A stretch of DNA of 6,625 nt from an uncultured Rhodospirillaceae bacterium. Lineage in GTDB: Bacteria; Pseudomonadota; Alphaproteobacteria; Rhodospirillales; UBA2165. The notes below the pieces were generated by a model that was not told the DNA's origin, made no database searches, and saw only the letters and a program-made list of their open reading frames with translations. Of the stretch, positions 1-5,173 are shown one piece after another; within the stretch, counting starts at the first letter, position 1; each line of letters starts with the position of its first letter. The position numbers and the translations under genes were made by a program. Location: positions 1-6,625 of the forward strand of contig CAJXJM010000149.1 of assembly GCA_913054205.1 (NCBI GenBank), in the 5' to 3' direction.

Positions 1-197
1 CAGCCAATGCGCATTACAAAAATTACGGTGATGGTCAGCGCAATACCACTTCGAAAAGTGAGTATCTCAAAAGTGTTCATCGTATCCGAGAGCTCTCGGG
101 CGGCGATGGCCATGAACAGAAAGGACAGCAATGCCCCGCTCATCCAGAGGAAGCCTCTTGTCAAAGAGGCTATATCAGCACTTGAAGATTGGTTCAT
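1..197 (-). CDS. DMT/EamA-family transporter, N-terminal part (runs off the window)
   Basis: Reading leftward from ATG at 197-195, 65 codons are present before the window ends. After a short polar N-terminus, residues 15-33 form a hydrophobic helix (GFLWMSGALLSFLFMAIAA), followed by RELSDTMNTFEILTFRSG and a second hydrophobic stretch. This layout, helix 1 then an amphipathic linker with FEIL.FRS, is typical of EamA-type drug/metabolite transporters of the inner membrane, which export or import small metabolites; the substrate cannot be told. The start codon abuts the stop of the upstream coq7-like gene (TAAATG, no gap), so translation is probably coupled; only a weak GGAA lies upstream. It is the last visible gene of the operon that starts with yqaA. 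Family call is fairly sure, substrate unknown. Confidence 0.75.
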   Translation of the reverse strand, partial: MNQSSSADIASLTRGFLWMSGALLSFLFMAIAARELSDTMNTFEILTFRSGIALTITVIFVMRIG

Positions 198-770
198 TTA
201 AATGCGTTCCGACAGCCAAATAGCCAATCGGGAACCGGTTTTTATGGCGGCTGAAAGCACAGGATAGCCGGGTGCTTGCTCGGCGCCATTCGCAAGGGCG
301 GTATCGCGGTGTTCCACCTCCTCGGCCTTAAATTCTTCGATCACTTGCTGTAATTCGGGTTCGCGCTCATCCTCTCCAAGAGAGTCCAGCAAAGCCGATT
401 GATCAGCATAATGTTCTTCGATGACCTCTTCAACGGCGACCGTGCAGGCCATCGCCGCTTCCCGGCCGATAAGCGCCGTTCCTGCACCCAACGCAAATCC
501 CGCAAGATGCCATAAAGGTGTCAACGCTGTTGGTCGTACCCGCCGCTCGACGAGAATTTTATTAAAAGCTTCTAAATGCTTCTCTTCGGTAGCAGCCATC
601 TCCCGCAATGTCGAGCCGTCCTCGGTATCACCGAGAATAGCCAATTGCCCTTCATAGATTCTTTTGGCGCCATACTCGCCCGCCTGATCAACACGGATGA
701 TGCGCTCTATCATTTCCGCTTTGGTTGGATCGCCGGGAAGACGGCCATATCTTTTTGATTTGCGTGGCAT
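198..770 (-). CDS. coq7: Coq7-family demethoxyubiquinone hydroxylase
   Basis: A 190-residue ferritin-like di-iron protein of the COQ7 family, which hydroxylates demethoxyubiquinone in the penultimate step of ubiquinone synthesis and sits on the inner face of the membrane. All expected iron-binding positions are visible: E32 in DQAGEYGA, E62 and H65 in EEKHL, E114/E115 in AVEEVIEEHY, and E151 with H154 in EEVEHRD. Length fits the short bacterial and mitochondrial form of about 180-220 residues. The ATG at 770-768 has a GAAGAG-type ribosome site about seven bases upstream. It lies 16 bases after dsbB and directly abuts the DMT transporter gene, so it is mid-operon with no promoter of its own visible. 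Its presence implies aerobic respiration with ubiquinone. Assignment is strong; the symbol follows family naming. Confidence 0.93.
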   Translation of the reverse strand: MPRKSKRYGRLPGDPTKAEMIERIIRVDQAGEYGAKRIYEGQLAILGDTEDGSTLREMAATEEKHLEAFNKILVERRVRPTALTPLWHLAGFALGAGTALIGREAAMACTVAVEEVIEEHYADQSALLDSLGEDEREPELQQVIEEFKAEEVEHRDTALANGAEQAPGYPVLSAAIKTGSRLAIWLSERI

Positions 771-786
771 TAGATACTCTTCTTAC

Positions 787-1278
787 CTAGCGAGATTTAC
801 CAAAGACGGAGACCCCGTAAAAACTAAACGCAGCGAGCGCCAACGAGGCAACCACATTGTAGACGGTCATTGACAGACCAAACAAGGTCCAGTCTATCTG
901 ATCACAGCGCTTTGGCATTTTGGCAAGCAATTGATGTTGAAAATCATTGAATGTCGTCAGCGCGCCGCCGCTACTGCCACAACTGGTCGCAGCATCCCAC
1001 CAATGCTGCTCAACACCGTTATGATAAAATGCCAAAGCCGCACCCAGTAGAAATATCACGCCGATAACTTTCGCCGTTCCCGCGTGGTCGGCCATTTTTA
1101 TATGCATCGCCAGACCGGCAAACAGAATGACGGCGAAATAGGGTATGCGCTGATACTTGCATAAAATGCAGGGCTCTAGATCAAACGCGAATTGAGCTGT
1201 AAAGGCCGTCGCCAAGGCGCCAATACTCGCCAACAGCAAAACACCTAATACCATTTTCTCGCTTTTGCTTTTTGTCAT
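787..1278 (-). CDS. dsbB: DsbB-family disulfide bond formation protein
   Basis: A 163-residue inner-membrane protein with four hydrophobic segments (about 9-31, 46-60, 69-86 and 131-156). DsbB reoxidises periplasmic DsbA and passes the electrons to quinone. The first redox pair is C37/C40 in PCILCKYQR, the hallmark CxxCxxQR at the start of helix 2. The second periplasmic loop holds C100 (after the family-typical YHNGVEQHWW) and C125 in KRCDQIDW, matching the second DsbB pair. All four working cysteines are therefore present and length is normal. No convincing Shine-Dalgarno precedes the ATG, and it begins 12 bases after the yqaA stop in the same frame, so it probably depends on re-initiation. 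A quinone-using enzyme next to a ubiquinone biosynthesis gene (coq7) is a sensible pairing, though the operon may be incidental. Confidence 0.93.
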   Translation of the reverse strand: MTKSKSEKMVLGVLLLASIGALATAFTAQFAFDLEPCILCKYQRIPYFAVILFAGLAMHIKMADHAGTAKVIGVIFLLGAALAFYHNGVEQHWWDAATSCGSSGGALTTFNDFQHQLLAKMPKRCDQIDWTLFGLSMTVYNVVASLALAAFSFYGVSVFGKSR

Positions 1279-1290
1279 GATGGTGGCATT

Positions 1291-1872
1291 CTAGAGCAGA
1301 TATTTAACTAAGACAAAACCACCGACCAACATCACGCAGAATAAAATGAACAGCAATCCCAATCGGCGCTCAATAAACGCGCGAATAGGATCGCCAAATT
1401 TCCACAAAAGAGCCGCGACGATAAAAAATCGTAAACCTCGCGCCAAGATCGATGCGATAATAAAAACAGGCATATTAAGGCCGGTTACACCGCTTAATAT
1501 TGTAATGACTTTGTAGGGGAAGGGCGTAATGCCAGCGAAAAAGACAGCCCAGGCCCCCCAATCATTGTAGGTTTCTTGAAATTCGCCAAATTTGGCCGCG
1601 TAGTGATAAAACTCCAACACCGGTTTACCAATTTGCTCAAACAGAAAAAAGCCGATGCCATAACCAAACACGCCGCCAATGACAGATGCCACCGTACATA
1701 CACCCGCAATGACCCAAGCGCGATCACGGGCGGCCAGCACCATCGGAATAATAAGAATATCGGGCGGAATTGGAAAAATCGAACTTTCGATAAGTGCGAT
1801 CAGCGCCAGAGCCAAAAGTGCATGTTTATGAGCGGCTAAACTTAGCGTCCAATCGTACAAACGGCGTAACAT
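1291..1872 (-). CDS. YqaA/DedA-family (SNARE-associated) membrane protein
   Basis: A 193-residue polytopic membrane protein. Residues 14-32 form a helix leading into ESSIFPIPPDILIIPM, the proline-rich re-entrant motif of the DedA/VTT superfamily. A glycine-rich segment (VIGGVFGYGIGFFLF), a second re-entrant region around FFAGITPFPYKVITILSG and a C-terminal helix (about 172-193) complete the family layout. Relatives act in membrane homeostasis and are proposed lipid scramblases or flippases; the exact role of the YqaA subgroup is not established. It is the first intact gene of the dsbB-coq7-DMT operon. GGAG at 1884-1887 lies 11 bases before the ATG, a somewhat long spacing. A decayed response regulator lies upstream on the same strand. 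Family assignment is strong, function open. Confidence 0.88.
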   Translation of the reverse strand: MLRRLYDWTLSLAAHKHALLALALIALIESSIFPIPPDILIIPMVLAARDRAWVIAGVCTVASVIGGVFGYGIGFFLFEQIGKPVLEFYHYAAKFGEFQETYNDWGAWAVFFAGITPFPYKVITILSGVTGLNMPVFIIASILARGLRFFIVAALLWKFGDPIRAFIERRLGLLFILFCVMLVGGFVLVKYLL

Positions 1873-1886
1873 ATGTGTGTATTCTC

Positions 1887-1926
1887 CAGAACCGCGACAG
1901 GATTTACTGCTTAGTATCCGGTTCTG
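1887..1926. repeat. 8-bp perfect inverted repeat in the yqaA leader
   Basis: CAGAACCG (1887-1894) and CGGTTCTG (1919-1926) are exact reverse complements separated by 24 bases, with an inner GGAT/ATCC pair. One arm falls between the candidate -35 and -10 boxes and the other overlaps the edge of the yqaA ribosome site (GGAG, 1884-1887). It could be a bipartite operator or a leader hairpin limiting translation. No T-run follows on either strand, so it is not an intrinsic terminator. Confidence 0.5.
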
Positions 1927-1939
1927 AAGCTATTGGCAA
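1911..1939 (-). promoter_or_regulatory. candidate promoter of the yqaA-dsbB-coq7-DMT operon
   Basis: On the minus strand TTGCCA (1939-1934) is followed after 17 bases by TACTAA (1916-1911), a 5/6 match to the -35 box but only 3/6 to the -10 box. An alternative -10, GATACT, lies two bases closer (15-base spacing). Transcription would begin near 1904, about 30 bases before yqaA. It sits in the only gap large enough for a promoter upstream of this operon. Confidence 0.4.
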
Positions 1940-1945
1940 ACAAGC

Positions 1946-2335
1946 TTAATATGACTTTTGGATAAGGTGTTTTGTAGAAGCAAGGCAGTCATTAACGCAC
2001 TTAAGAATTTGATCTTCGCTAAACGGTTTGGCCAAAACAGCATCGGCACCCAGAAGTTCTGCTGCCGACAGAAAATCGACATTACCCAGGCGGCCACCGC
2101 CGGAAATTGCAATAACACCCGTTTCCGGAAATTCGCTTTTTATTTCCTGTAACGTTTCCAGCCCCTCTTTTCTAGGCATAAGGATATCGGTGATGATCAG
2201 GTCAAAATGTTGTTGTTTTTGCATCTCAATTCCGTCCACACCATCTTCCGTTTGTTGGCAGGGTCTAATCCATTCGTCGTCGCAAAGAATTGCCGAACGT
2301 CTGTTGAAATTATTGAACGTCATTACGCCAGACAT
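1946..2335 (-). pseudogene. response-regulator receiver domain, 5' end lost
   Basis: The open frame codes for 129 residues, but only about residues 30-129 (from EDGVDGIEMQ onward, 2248 down) look like a CheY-type receiver domain. They hold the phospho-acceptor D50 in LIITDILMP, the switch S in VIAISGGG and the conserved lysine in VLAKPFS. The first 29 residues are antisense to a convincing integrase remnant. A DDE inside CDDEWIR imitates the acidic pocket but lies only about 30 residues before D50, where about 40-44 is normal, and helix 1 and strand 2 are missing. No output domain follows, so the intact gene was probably a single-domain regulator. It lies just upstream of yqaA on the same strand. 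Probably non-functional; expression of a chimeric product cannot be excluded. Confidence 0.7.
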
Positions 2336-2602
2336 TTGGATAACACGAAAACAGTTGAAAATTTAAACAGAGTGACACTCTCAAATGCGCATTTTGGTGA
2401 TGAAACAGATTTTGAAGATGAAAAAGAAGACATTGCTGAGGTTGATAACCACCCGCCAGCATCAAAAAAACGTGGCGAGTTGGCAAAATCAGTGGCTGCA
2501 ATTAGGCAGTTGCATGAGAGTGGGCATAGTGTGCGTAACATAGCTCGACTGGTAGGCGGCAGTCCCGCTGGTGTTCATAAGATATTGAAAAATATGGAAT
2601 AA
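2258..2602 (+). pseudogene. tyrosine-recombinase (phage/island integrase) C-terminal remnant
   Basis: The frame contains VAKNCRTSVEIIERHYARHL, the C-terminal signature of phage-type integrases, with the presumed catalytic tyrosine encoded at 2324-2326. The upstream catalytic R, K and HxxR residues are absent, so this is only the tail of the enzyme. After the tyrosine comes an acidic linker (DFEDEKEDIAEVD) and a helix-turn-helix-like end (SGHSVRNIARLVGGSPAGVHKILK), resembling the DNA-binding end of resolvases. The stop TAA ends at 2602, one base before the CCA end of tRNA-Leu, the usual position for an integrase next to its attachment site. Upstream of about 2258 the sequence is instead antisense response regulator, so the 5' part was lost by deletion or recombination. 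The frame itself stays open, suggesting the event is fairly recent. Confidence 0.75.
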
Positions 2603-2603
2603 A

Positions 2604-2690
2604 TGGTGCCTCGGGAGAGACTCGAACTCTCACTTTGTTGCCAAAACGGGATTTTGAATCCCGCGCGTCTACCAGTTCCGCCACCGAGGC
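2604..2690 (-). tRNA. tRNA-Leu (anticodon CAA)
   Basis: An 87-base tRNA on the minus strand. Acceptor GCCTCGG pairs with CCGAGGC, followed by discriminator A and an encoded CCA (2606-2604). The anticodon stem CGGGA/TCCCG closes the loop TTCAAAA with anticodon CAA (2656-2654), which reads TTG leucine codons. A long variable arm (TTTG-GCAA-CAAA) marks a class II tRNA, and the T-arm GAGAG-TTCGAGT-CTCTC is intact. All stems pair, so the tRNA remains functional despite the eroded surroundings. GATAAA about ten bases upstream (2706-2701) may serve as a -10 box, with TTGCTA 15 bases before it, but this is weak. The adjoining integrase remnant points to its 3' end having been used as an attachment site. 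Confidence 0.97.
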
Positions 2691-2847
2691 ACTGAGGGCT
2701 TTTATCATTGTGATATAGAGTTAGCAATGACACTTCGTCGTTATGTTATCGTCTTCGCCAAGTTCTGTTCTCAAGTCATTTGCCATTATTTTTTTCCCAA
2801 CGAATGACGTCACTACACTTGCTTGCGTCTCCACTCGCTCTGGTGCG
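2691..2847. other. non-coding gap between tRNA-Leu and the helicase fragment
   Basis: No convincing gene is seen on either strand. It should contain the tRNA promoter close to 2700-2730 (minus strand). Short open frames here show no recognisable motif. With the helicase fragment, the whole 2691-3152 stretch has no intact protein gene. Confidence 0.5.
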
Positions 2848-3078
2848 TCAATCCAACTTCATGTCTGCTAAAAACTCAGACCCTAGTGCGACGCCTGTAA
2901 CCAGCAACCAGTCACGAGCACGGGTACATGCCACATACAATAGATGTCGTTCAGTATTATAAATCTCTTCTAGCTCCCCTTCGTCAGCCGCCGTTTCTAT
3001 ACGTTCGTTCAATGGCAAGACGTCGTCGTCACATGCCATCACGATGACAACGCGACACTCATGCCCCATCGTCTGTTG
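2848..3078 (-). pseudogene. UvrD/PcrA-type helicase, C-terminal fragment
   Basis: About 76 codons resemble the last part of a superfamily I helicase. RVVIVMACDDDVLPL follows what looks like a damaged motif V (TMGHECRVV where KGLEFRVV is usual), and NTERHLLYVACTRARDWLLV is motif VI with its key arginine. The frame ends naturally at TGA (2850-2848) after SEFLADM, as such proteins often do. Upstream an in-frame TAA at 3081-3079 cuts it off, and no Walker A or other helicase motifs occur anywhere in the window. Alone it cannot bind ATP or unwind DNA. It may be left over from a helicase gene carried by a mobile element or broken by one near the tRNA. Family recognition is strong; its origin is inference. 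Confidence 0.8.
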
Positions 3079-3115
3079 TTACCGAACTTTATGGCCGCTG
3101 TTTTTTTATAATCTT

Positions 3116-3137
3116 AATGTCCGTTATTTCGGACGTT
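3116..3137. repeat. hairpin just after the FAH-family gene
   Basis: AATGTCCG and CGGACGTT flank the loop TTATTT; the arms pair over eight positions with one wobble when read on the plus strand (one C/A mismatch on the minus). It lies 16 bases past the minus-strand stop of the FAH gene. The minus-strand sequence after it is A-rich rather than T-rich, so it is at best a 3'-end stabilising or Rho-linked structure, not a classical terminator. Confidence 0.4.
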
Positions 3138-3152
3138 GAAATCAAGCTAAAT

Positions 3153-4091
3153 CTAATACGTCGTGTACTCTTGCGGTATATCTGCTTCGACCGGGTTTTT
3201 AAGCACACCCAGACCGGTGATTTCGACCTCACAGACATCACCCGGCGTCATGTGAACCCGACCGGCATATTGTACCGCGTCGTCAAAATGGGCATCCACT
3301 TGCGCTACTTTATCATTGGCATCTGGCTTTTTAGCGCCTGGTGTGCCGCACACAATCACATCCCCCGCCCGCAATTTATAGCCGGTCGAAATATAGTGAA
3401 TAAGTTCATCCAGTCTGAATATGGAACCATCTAGACACTCATCTTGGCGCACAACACCGTTCAGGCTGGTTCTGATGAATTGCACATAGGGGTCGCCAAA
3501 TTCATCCGGTGTCATCAGCCACGGACCAAAGGAGGCAGATTTTTCGAAATTTTTACCGAGCCCGAACTGGCGATTGTGGCCTTGGAACTCGCGCACCGAG
3601 CCTTCGTTATAGATCGAAAATCCGGCAATGTGATCAATCGCTTTGTCTTTTGGAATATGGCGCCCGCTTTTGCCGATTATGATCGCCATCTCGCCTTCAT
3701 AATCAAAGGCGCGGGCAATCTCCGGATCAGGACACATCAGCGGCTGACCGCTGCCGACATGGCCACCAGCGTGACGCAAAAAGATATGCGGGAATTTGTC
3801 CGAGGTCGTCAGTCCGGTTTCTTCGACATGGGTATGAAAATTAAGCGCCATCGCCCAAATTGCGGTTGGTTCCGGTATAACCGGATCAAGAACAATATCG
3901 TCCATCGAGAAAACGGGCTCTTTTCCGTCTGTTGCCGCACGCACTTTTTCGAGCCCGGGATCAACCTCTAAAATCGCTTTTAAAGAGGTCGGCAGATCGG
4001 CTGAAACCTCCTTTAACGGCACAATCCCATTTTCGCCGACCATGACCCCAACACCTGAATTTCCATCTTTTTGGTAGGATATTACGCGCAT
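3153..4091 (-). CDS. fumarylacetoacetate hydrolase (FAH) family protein
   Basis: A 312-residue enzyme with a small N-terminal region (about 1-70) and the FAH catalytic fold from about 76 on. ALNFHTHVEET matches the entry motif GLNYxxHxxE, with H and E as probable catalytic residues. E132 and E134 in DYEGEMAIIIGK are the first two metal ligands. The third, usually Asp, falls exactly 29 residues later but is Glu here (E163 in YNEGSVREFQ). GDVIVCGTPGA and PGDVCEVEITGLGVLKNPV are the usual C-terminal motifs. Members hydrolyse or decarboxylate C-C bonds of diketo or oxo acids (fumarylpyruvate, acylpyruvates, oxaloacetate, homoprotocatechuate products) using Mg or Mn in the cytoplasm; which substrate applies is not decidable. 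The ATG at 4091-4089 follows a GGGGA/GAAGA-rich leader. It appears monocistronic, reading toward the helicase fragment. Confidence 0.92.
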   Translation of the reverse strand: MRVISYQKDGNSGVGVMVGENGIVPLKEVSADLPTSLKAILEVDPGLEKVRAATDGKEPVFSMDDIVLDPVIPEPTAIWAMALNFHTHVEETGLTTSDKFPHIFLRHAGGHVGSGQPLMCPDPEIARAFDYEGEMAIIIGKSGRHIPKDKAIDHIAGFSIYNEGSVREFQGHNRQFGLGKNFEKSASFGPWLMTPDEFGDPYVQFIRTSLNGVVRQDECLDGSIFRLDELIHYISTGYKLRAGDVIVCGTPGAKKPDANDKVAQVDAHFDDAVQYAGRVHMTPGDVCEVEITGLGVLKNPVEADIPQEYTTY

Positions 4092-4132
4092 TCTTCATTT
4101 CCCCATTTATTTTGTATTTCAAGTTGGAAAAC

Positions 4133-4161
4133 ATTTCTCATAAAAATCCGCAGAAAGTCAA
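4133..4161 (-). promoter_or_regulatory. candidate promoter of the FAH-family gene
   Basis: On the minus strand TTGACT (4161-4156, 5/6 to consensus) is followed after exactly 17 bases by AGAAAT (4138-4133, 3/6). Transcription would begin near 4126, about 35 bases before the ATG. The good -35 and poor -10 suggest a promoter that may need an activator. Confidence 0.45.
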
Positions 4162-4198
4162 GGGTTTCCCGAAGATTAACGCAAGCATACCCTATACT

Positions 4199-4222
4199 CA
4201 TAGTAGCTATGCAAATTTTGCA
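4199..4222. promoter_or_regulatory. two abutting palindromes, candidate operators
   Basis: CATAG-TAG-CTATG (4199-4211) and TGCAAA-T-TTTGCA (4210-4222) are both perfect inverted repeats, sharing two bases. They lie about 40-65 bases upstream of the FAH -35 box, where activators commonly bind, and about 180 bases before the zinc-ribbon gene. No known regulator consensus is claimed. Confidence 0.4.
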
Positions 4223-4309
4223 GGGGTAATTTGAACCGGAATCCGCATATAACATAGGTCATACGTCCCGGCACGGCCTGGCGCGGCGAAAATATAAATA
4301 ATATTCACA

Positions 4310-4328
4310 GAGCGAAACGCTCATTTTT
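4310..4328 (+). terminator. possible short terminator or leader hairpin
   Basis: GAGCG-AAA-CGCTC (4310-4322) is followed by ATTTTT on the plus strand. The five-pair stem is short for an intrinsic terminator, but the T-run is right. It could end a small RNA begun further left or attenuate the zinc-ribbon transcript. Confidence 0.3.
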
Positions 4329-4356
4329 GCCCGACGATACGGCCCTACCGGGGAGG

Positions 4357-4371
4357 AACGGATAATCCGTT
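4357..4371. repeat. 15-base palindrome upstream of the zinc-ribbon gene
   Basis: AACGGAT-A-ATCCGTT is a perfect 7+1+7 inverted repeat ending 33 bases before the ATG at 4405. With so small a centre it suits a protein-binding operator better than an RNA hairpin, though a six-pair stem with a three-base loop is possible. Confidence 0.4.
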
Positions 4372-4404
4372 ATTTAGATAATTGTTAAAAATGGAGATAA
4401 TTCC

Positions 4405-4575
4405 ATGGCATCTCGTTCGGAAATGAACAAGAAACCACAATCAGACAACTTGGTTGCCAAACGCCGGAAATGCCTCATGTGCATGGATGAGTTTCAATCC
4501 AGCCATATTGGTGAGCGCGTCTGCCCAGACTGCAAAGGCACGTCTACCTGGCGCCAAACGGGTATCGCAATTTAA
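4405..4575 (+). CDS. small zinc-ribbon protein (56 residues)
   Basis: ATG at 4405 is preceded by GGAGA (4393-4397) at good spacing; the frame runs 56 codons to TAA at 4573-4575. The first 20 residues are polar and basic (MASRSEMNKKPQSDNLVAKR). Then come CLMC at residues 23-26 and CPDC at 40-43, about 13 residues apart, a compact four-cysteine zinc ribbon that ends in KGTSTWRQTGIAI. Similar RKC..C...NR.C..CK miniproteins occur in alphaproteobacteria and phages, and their role is largely unknown; nucleic-acid or ribosome binding is a reasonable guess from fold and charge only. A strong hairpin terminator follows. It is transcribed alone, between an FAH gene facing away and an OsmC gene converging on it. 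Confidence 0.8.
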   Translation: MASRSEMNKKPQSDNLVAKRRKCLMCMDEFQSSHIGERVCPDCKGTSTWRQTGIAI

Positions 4576-4616
4576 GTTTAAACTCGCCCAATCTATTTTG
4601 GTTTAATATCTGATTT

Positions 4617-4659
4617 TAATTAGAGGGACTCCTGAACAAGGTGTCCCTTTAATTATTTT
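4617..4659. terminator. long bidirectional terminator between zinc-ribbon and OsmC genes
   Basis: A near-continuous hairpin spans 4617-4655. TAATTAGAGGGAC pairs with GTCCCTTTAATTA (one G-T wobble), then a T/T mismatch, CCT/AGG and loop GAACA. The lower stem is AT-rich, and the plus side ends TTTAATTATTTT. The minus side also has an AT-rich end, so it can stop the convergent transcripts of both the zinc-ribbon gene and the OsmC gene. Confidence 0.75.
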
Positions 4660-4665
4660 GGCCGG

Positions 4666-5091
4666 CTACTCTTTCGCAGTATCGATAATTTCAATTTCAT
4701 GCGTAACCTCGGCGGTCTTGCCGAGCATGATCGTCGCAGAGCAATAGGTCTCTGCAGACAGCTTTACCGCCCGCTCGACTTTGCCGGGATCGAGATTACG
4801 ACCGCTGACGATATAGCGCACAATAATCTTAGTGAAGACTTTGGGGATGTCCTCGGCGCGTTCGGCGTCCAACTCGATCACGCAATCCTCAACCGCCTCC
4901 CGCGATTTCTCAAGAATTTCTACGACGTCATAGGCCGTGCAGCCTCCCATGCCCAATAATAGAGCTTCCATTGGTCTGATGCCGAGGTCGCGGCCACCGC
5001 CAGCCGGATCGCCGTCCATCACCATTGAGTGGCCGCTTCCGGATTCTCCTAAAAAGGTTCTATCCTGGACCCATTTAACGCGCGCTTTCAT
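4666..5091 (-). CDS. OsmC-family protein (YhfA-like)
   Basis: A 141-residue cytoplasmic protein of the OsmC/Ohr superfamily, thiol-dependent proteins linked to removal of organic hydroperoxides. MKARVKWVQDRTFLGESGSG and RPMEALLLGMGGCTAYDVV match the YhfA-like subgroup. The two active cysteines are C51 (GGCTAYDV) and C117 (YCSATIML), and E42 lies in the typical RPxE motif. I chose the ATG at 5091-5089, behind GAAGAG, because homologous sequence begins at MKARVKW; a TTG nine codons upstream (5118) would only add MINDQKRKV. In YhfA-type proteins the physiological substrate is not settled, so peroxidase activity is inference. It is divergent from the sulfotransferase-like gene and converges on the zinc-ribbon gene. 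Confidence 0.9.
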   Translation of the reverse strand: MKARVKWVQDRTFLGESGSGHSMVMDGDPAGGGRDLGIRPMEALLLGMGGCTAYDVVEILEKSREAVEDCVIELDAERAEDIPKVFTKIIVRYIVSGRNLDPGKVERAVKLSAETYCSATIMLGKTAEVTHEIEIIDTAKE

Positions 5092-5173
5092 AACTTTTCT
5101 CTTCTGATCGTTTATCAATGTCTACAAGTGTAACGCCTAATTCCCTATAACGAAAACAGGTTAGAATTCCGTT

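Larger units (their letters stand above)
4092..4404. other. 313-base divergent intergenic region (FAH gene / zinc-ribbon gene)
   Basis: No protein gene is seen. The left third is AT-rich and carries the FAH promoter candidate. Around 4199-4222 are two abutting palindromes. A GC-rich patch (4266-4290) is followed by an AT-rich block with TATAAA (4293-4298), which could be a -10 box but has no good -35. Then come a short hairpin with a T-run (4310-4328), a GGGGAGGA tract (4350-4357) and another palindrome (4357-4371), before the zinc-ribbon start. This density of structure is more than a simple promoter needs and leaves room for a long leader or small RNA. Confidence 0.5.

Noticed and set aside
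7..201. Plus-strand 64-codon open frame at the left edge
   Set aside because: It is antisense to the DMT/EamA transporter start, whose minus-strand translation shows clear family sequence and abuts coq7.
2604..2640. A second copy of the tRNA-Leu 3' end as the other attachment site
   Set aside because: No matching stretch was found by eye elsewhere in the window; it may be deleted or outside it.
2502..2708. Minus-strand 68-codon open frame containing VAELVDARDSKSR
   Set aside because: It is the tRNA-Leu read as protein, a well-known false ORF over leucine and serine tRNAs.
2780..2962. Plus-strand 60-codon open frame near the helicase fragment
   Set aside because: Overlaps the recognisable helicase motif VI on the other strand and has no family features.
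3444..3971. Plus-strand 175-codon open frame
   Set aside because: It lies fully antisense inside the FAH-family gene, which has all family motifs; the plus frame has none.
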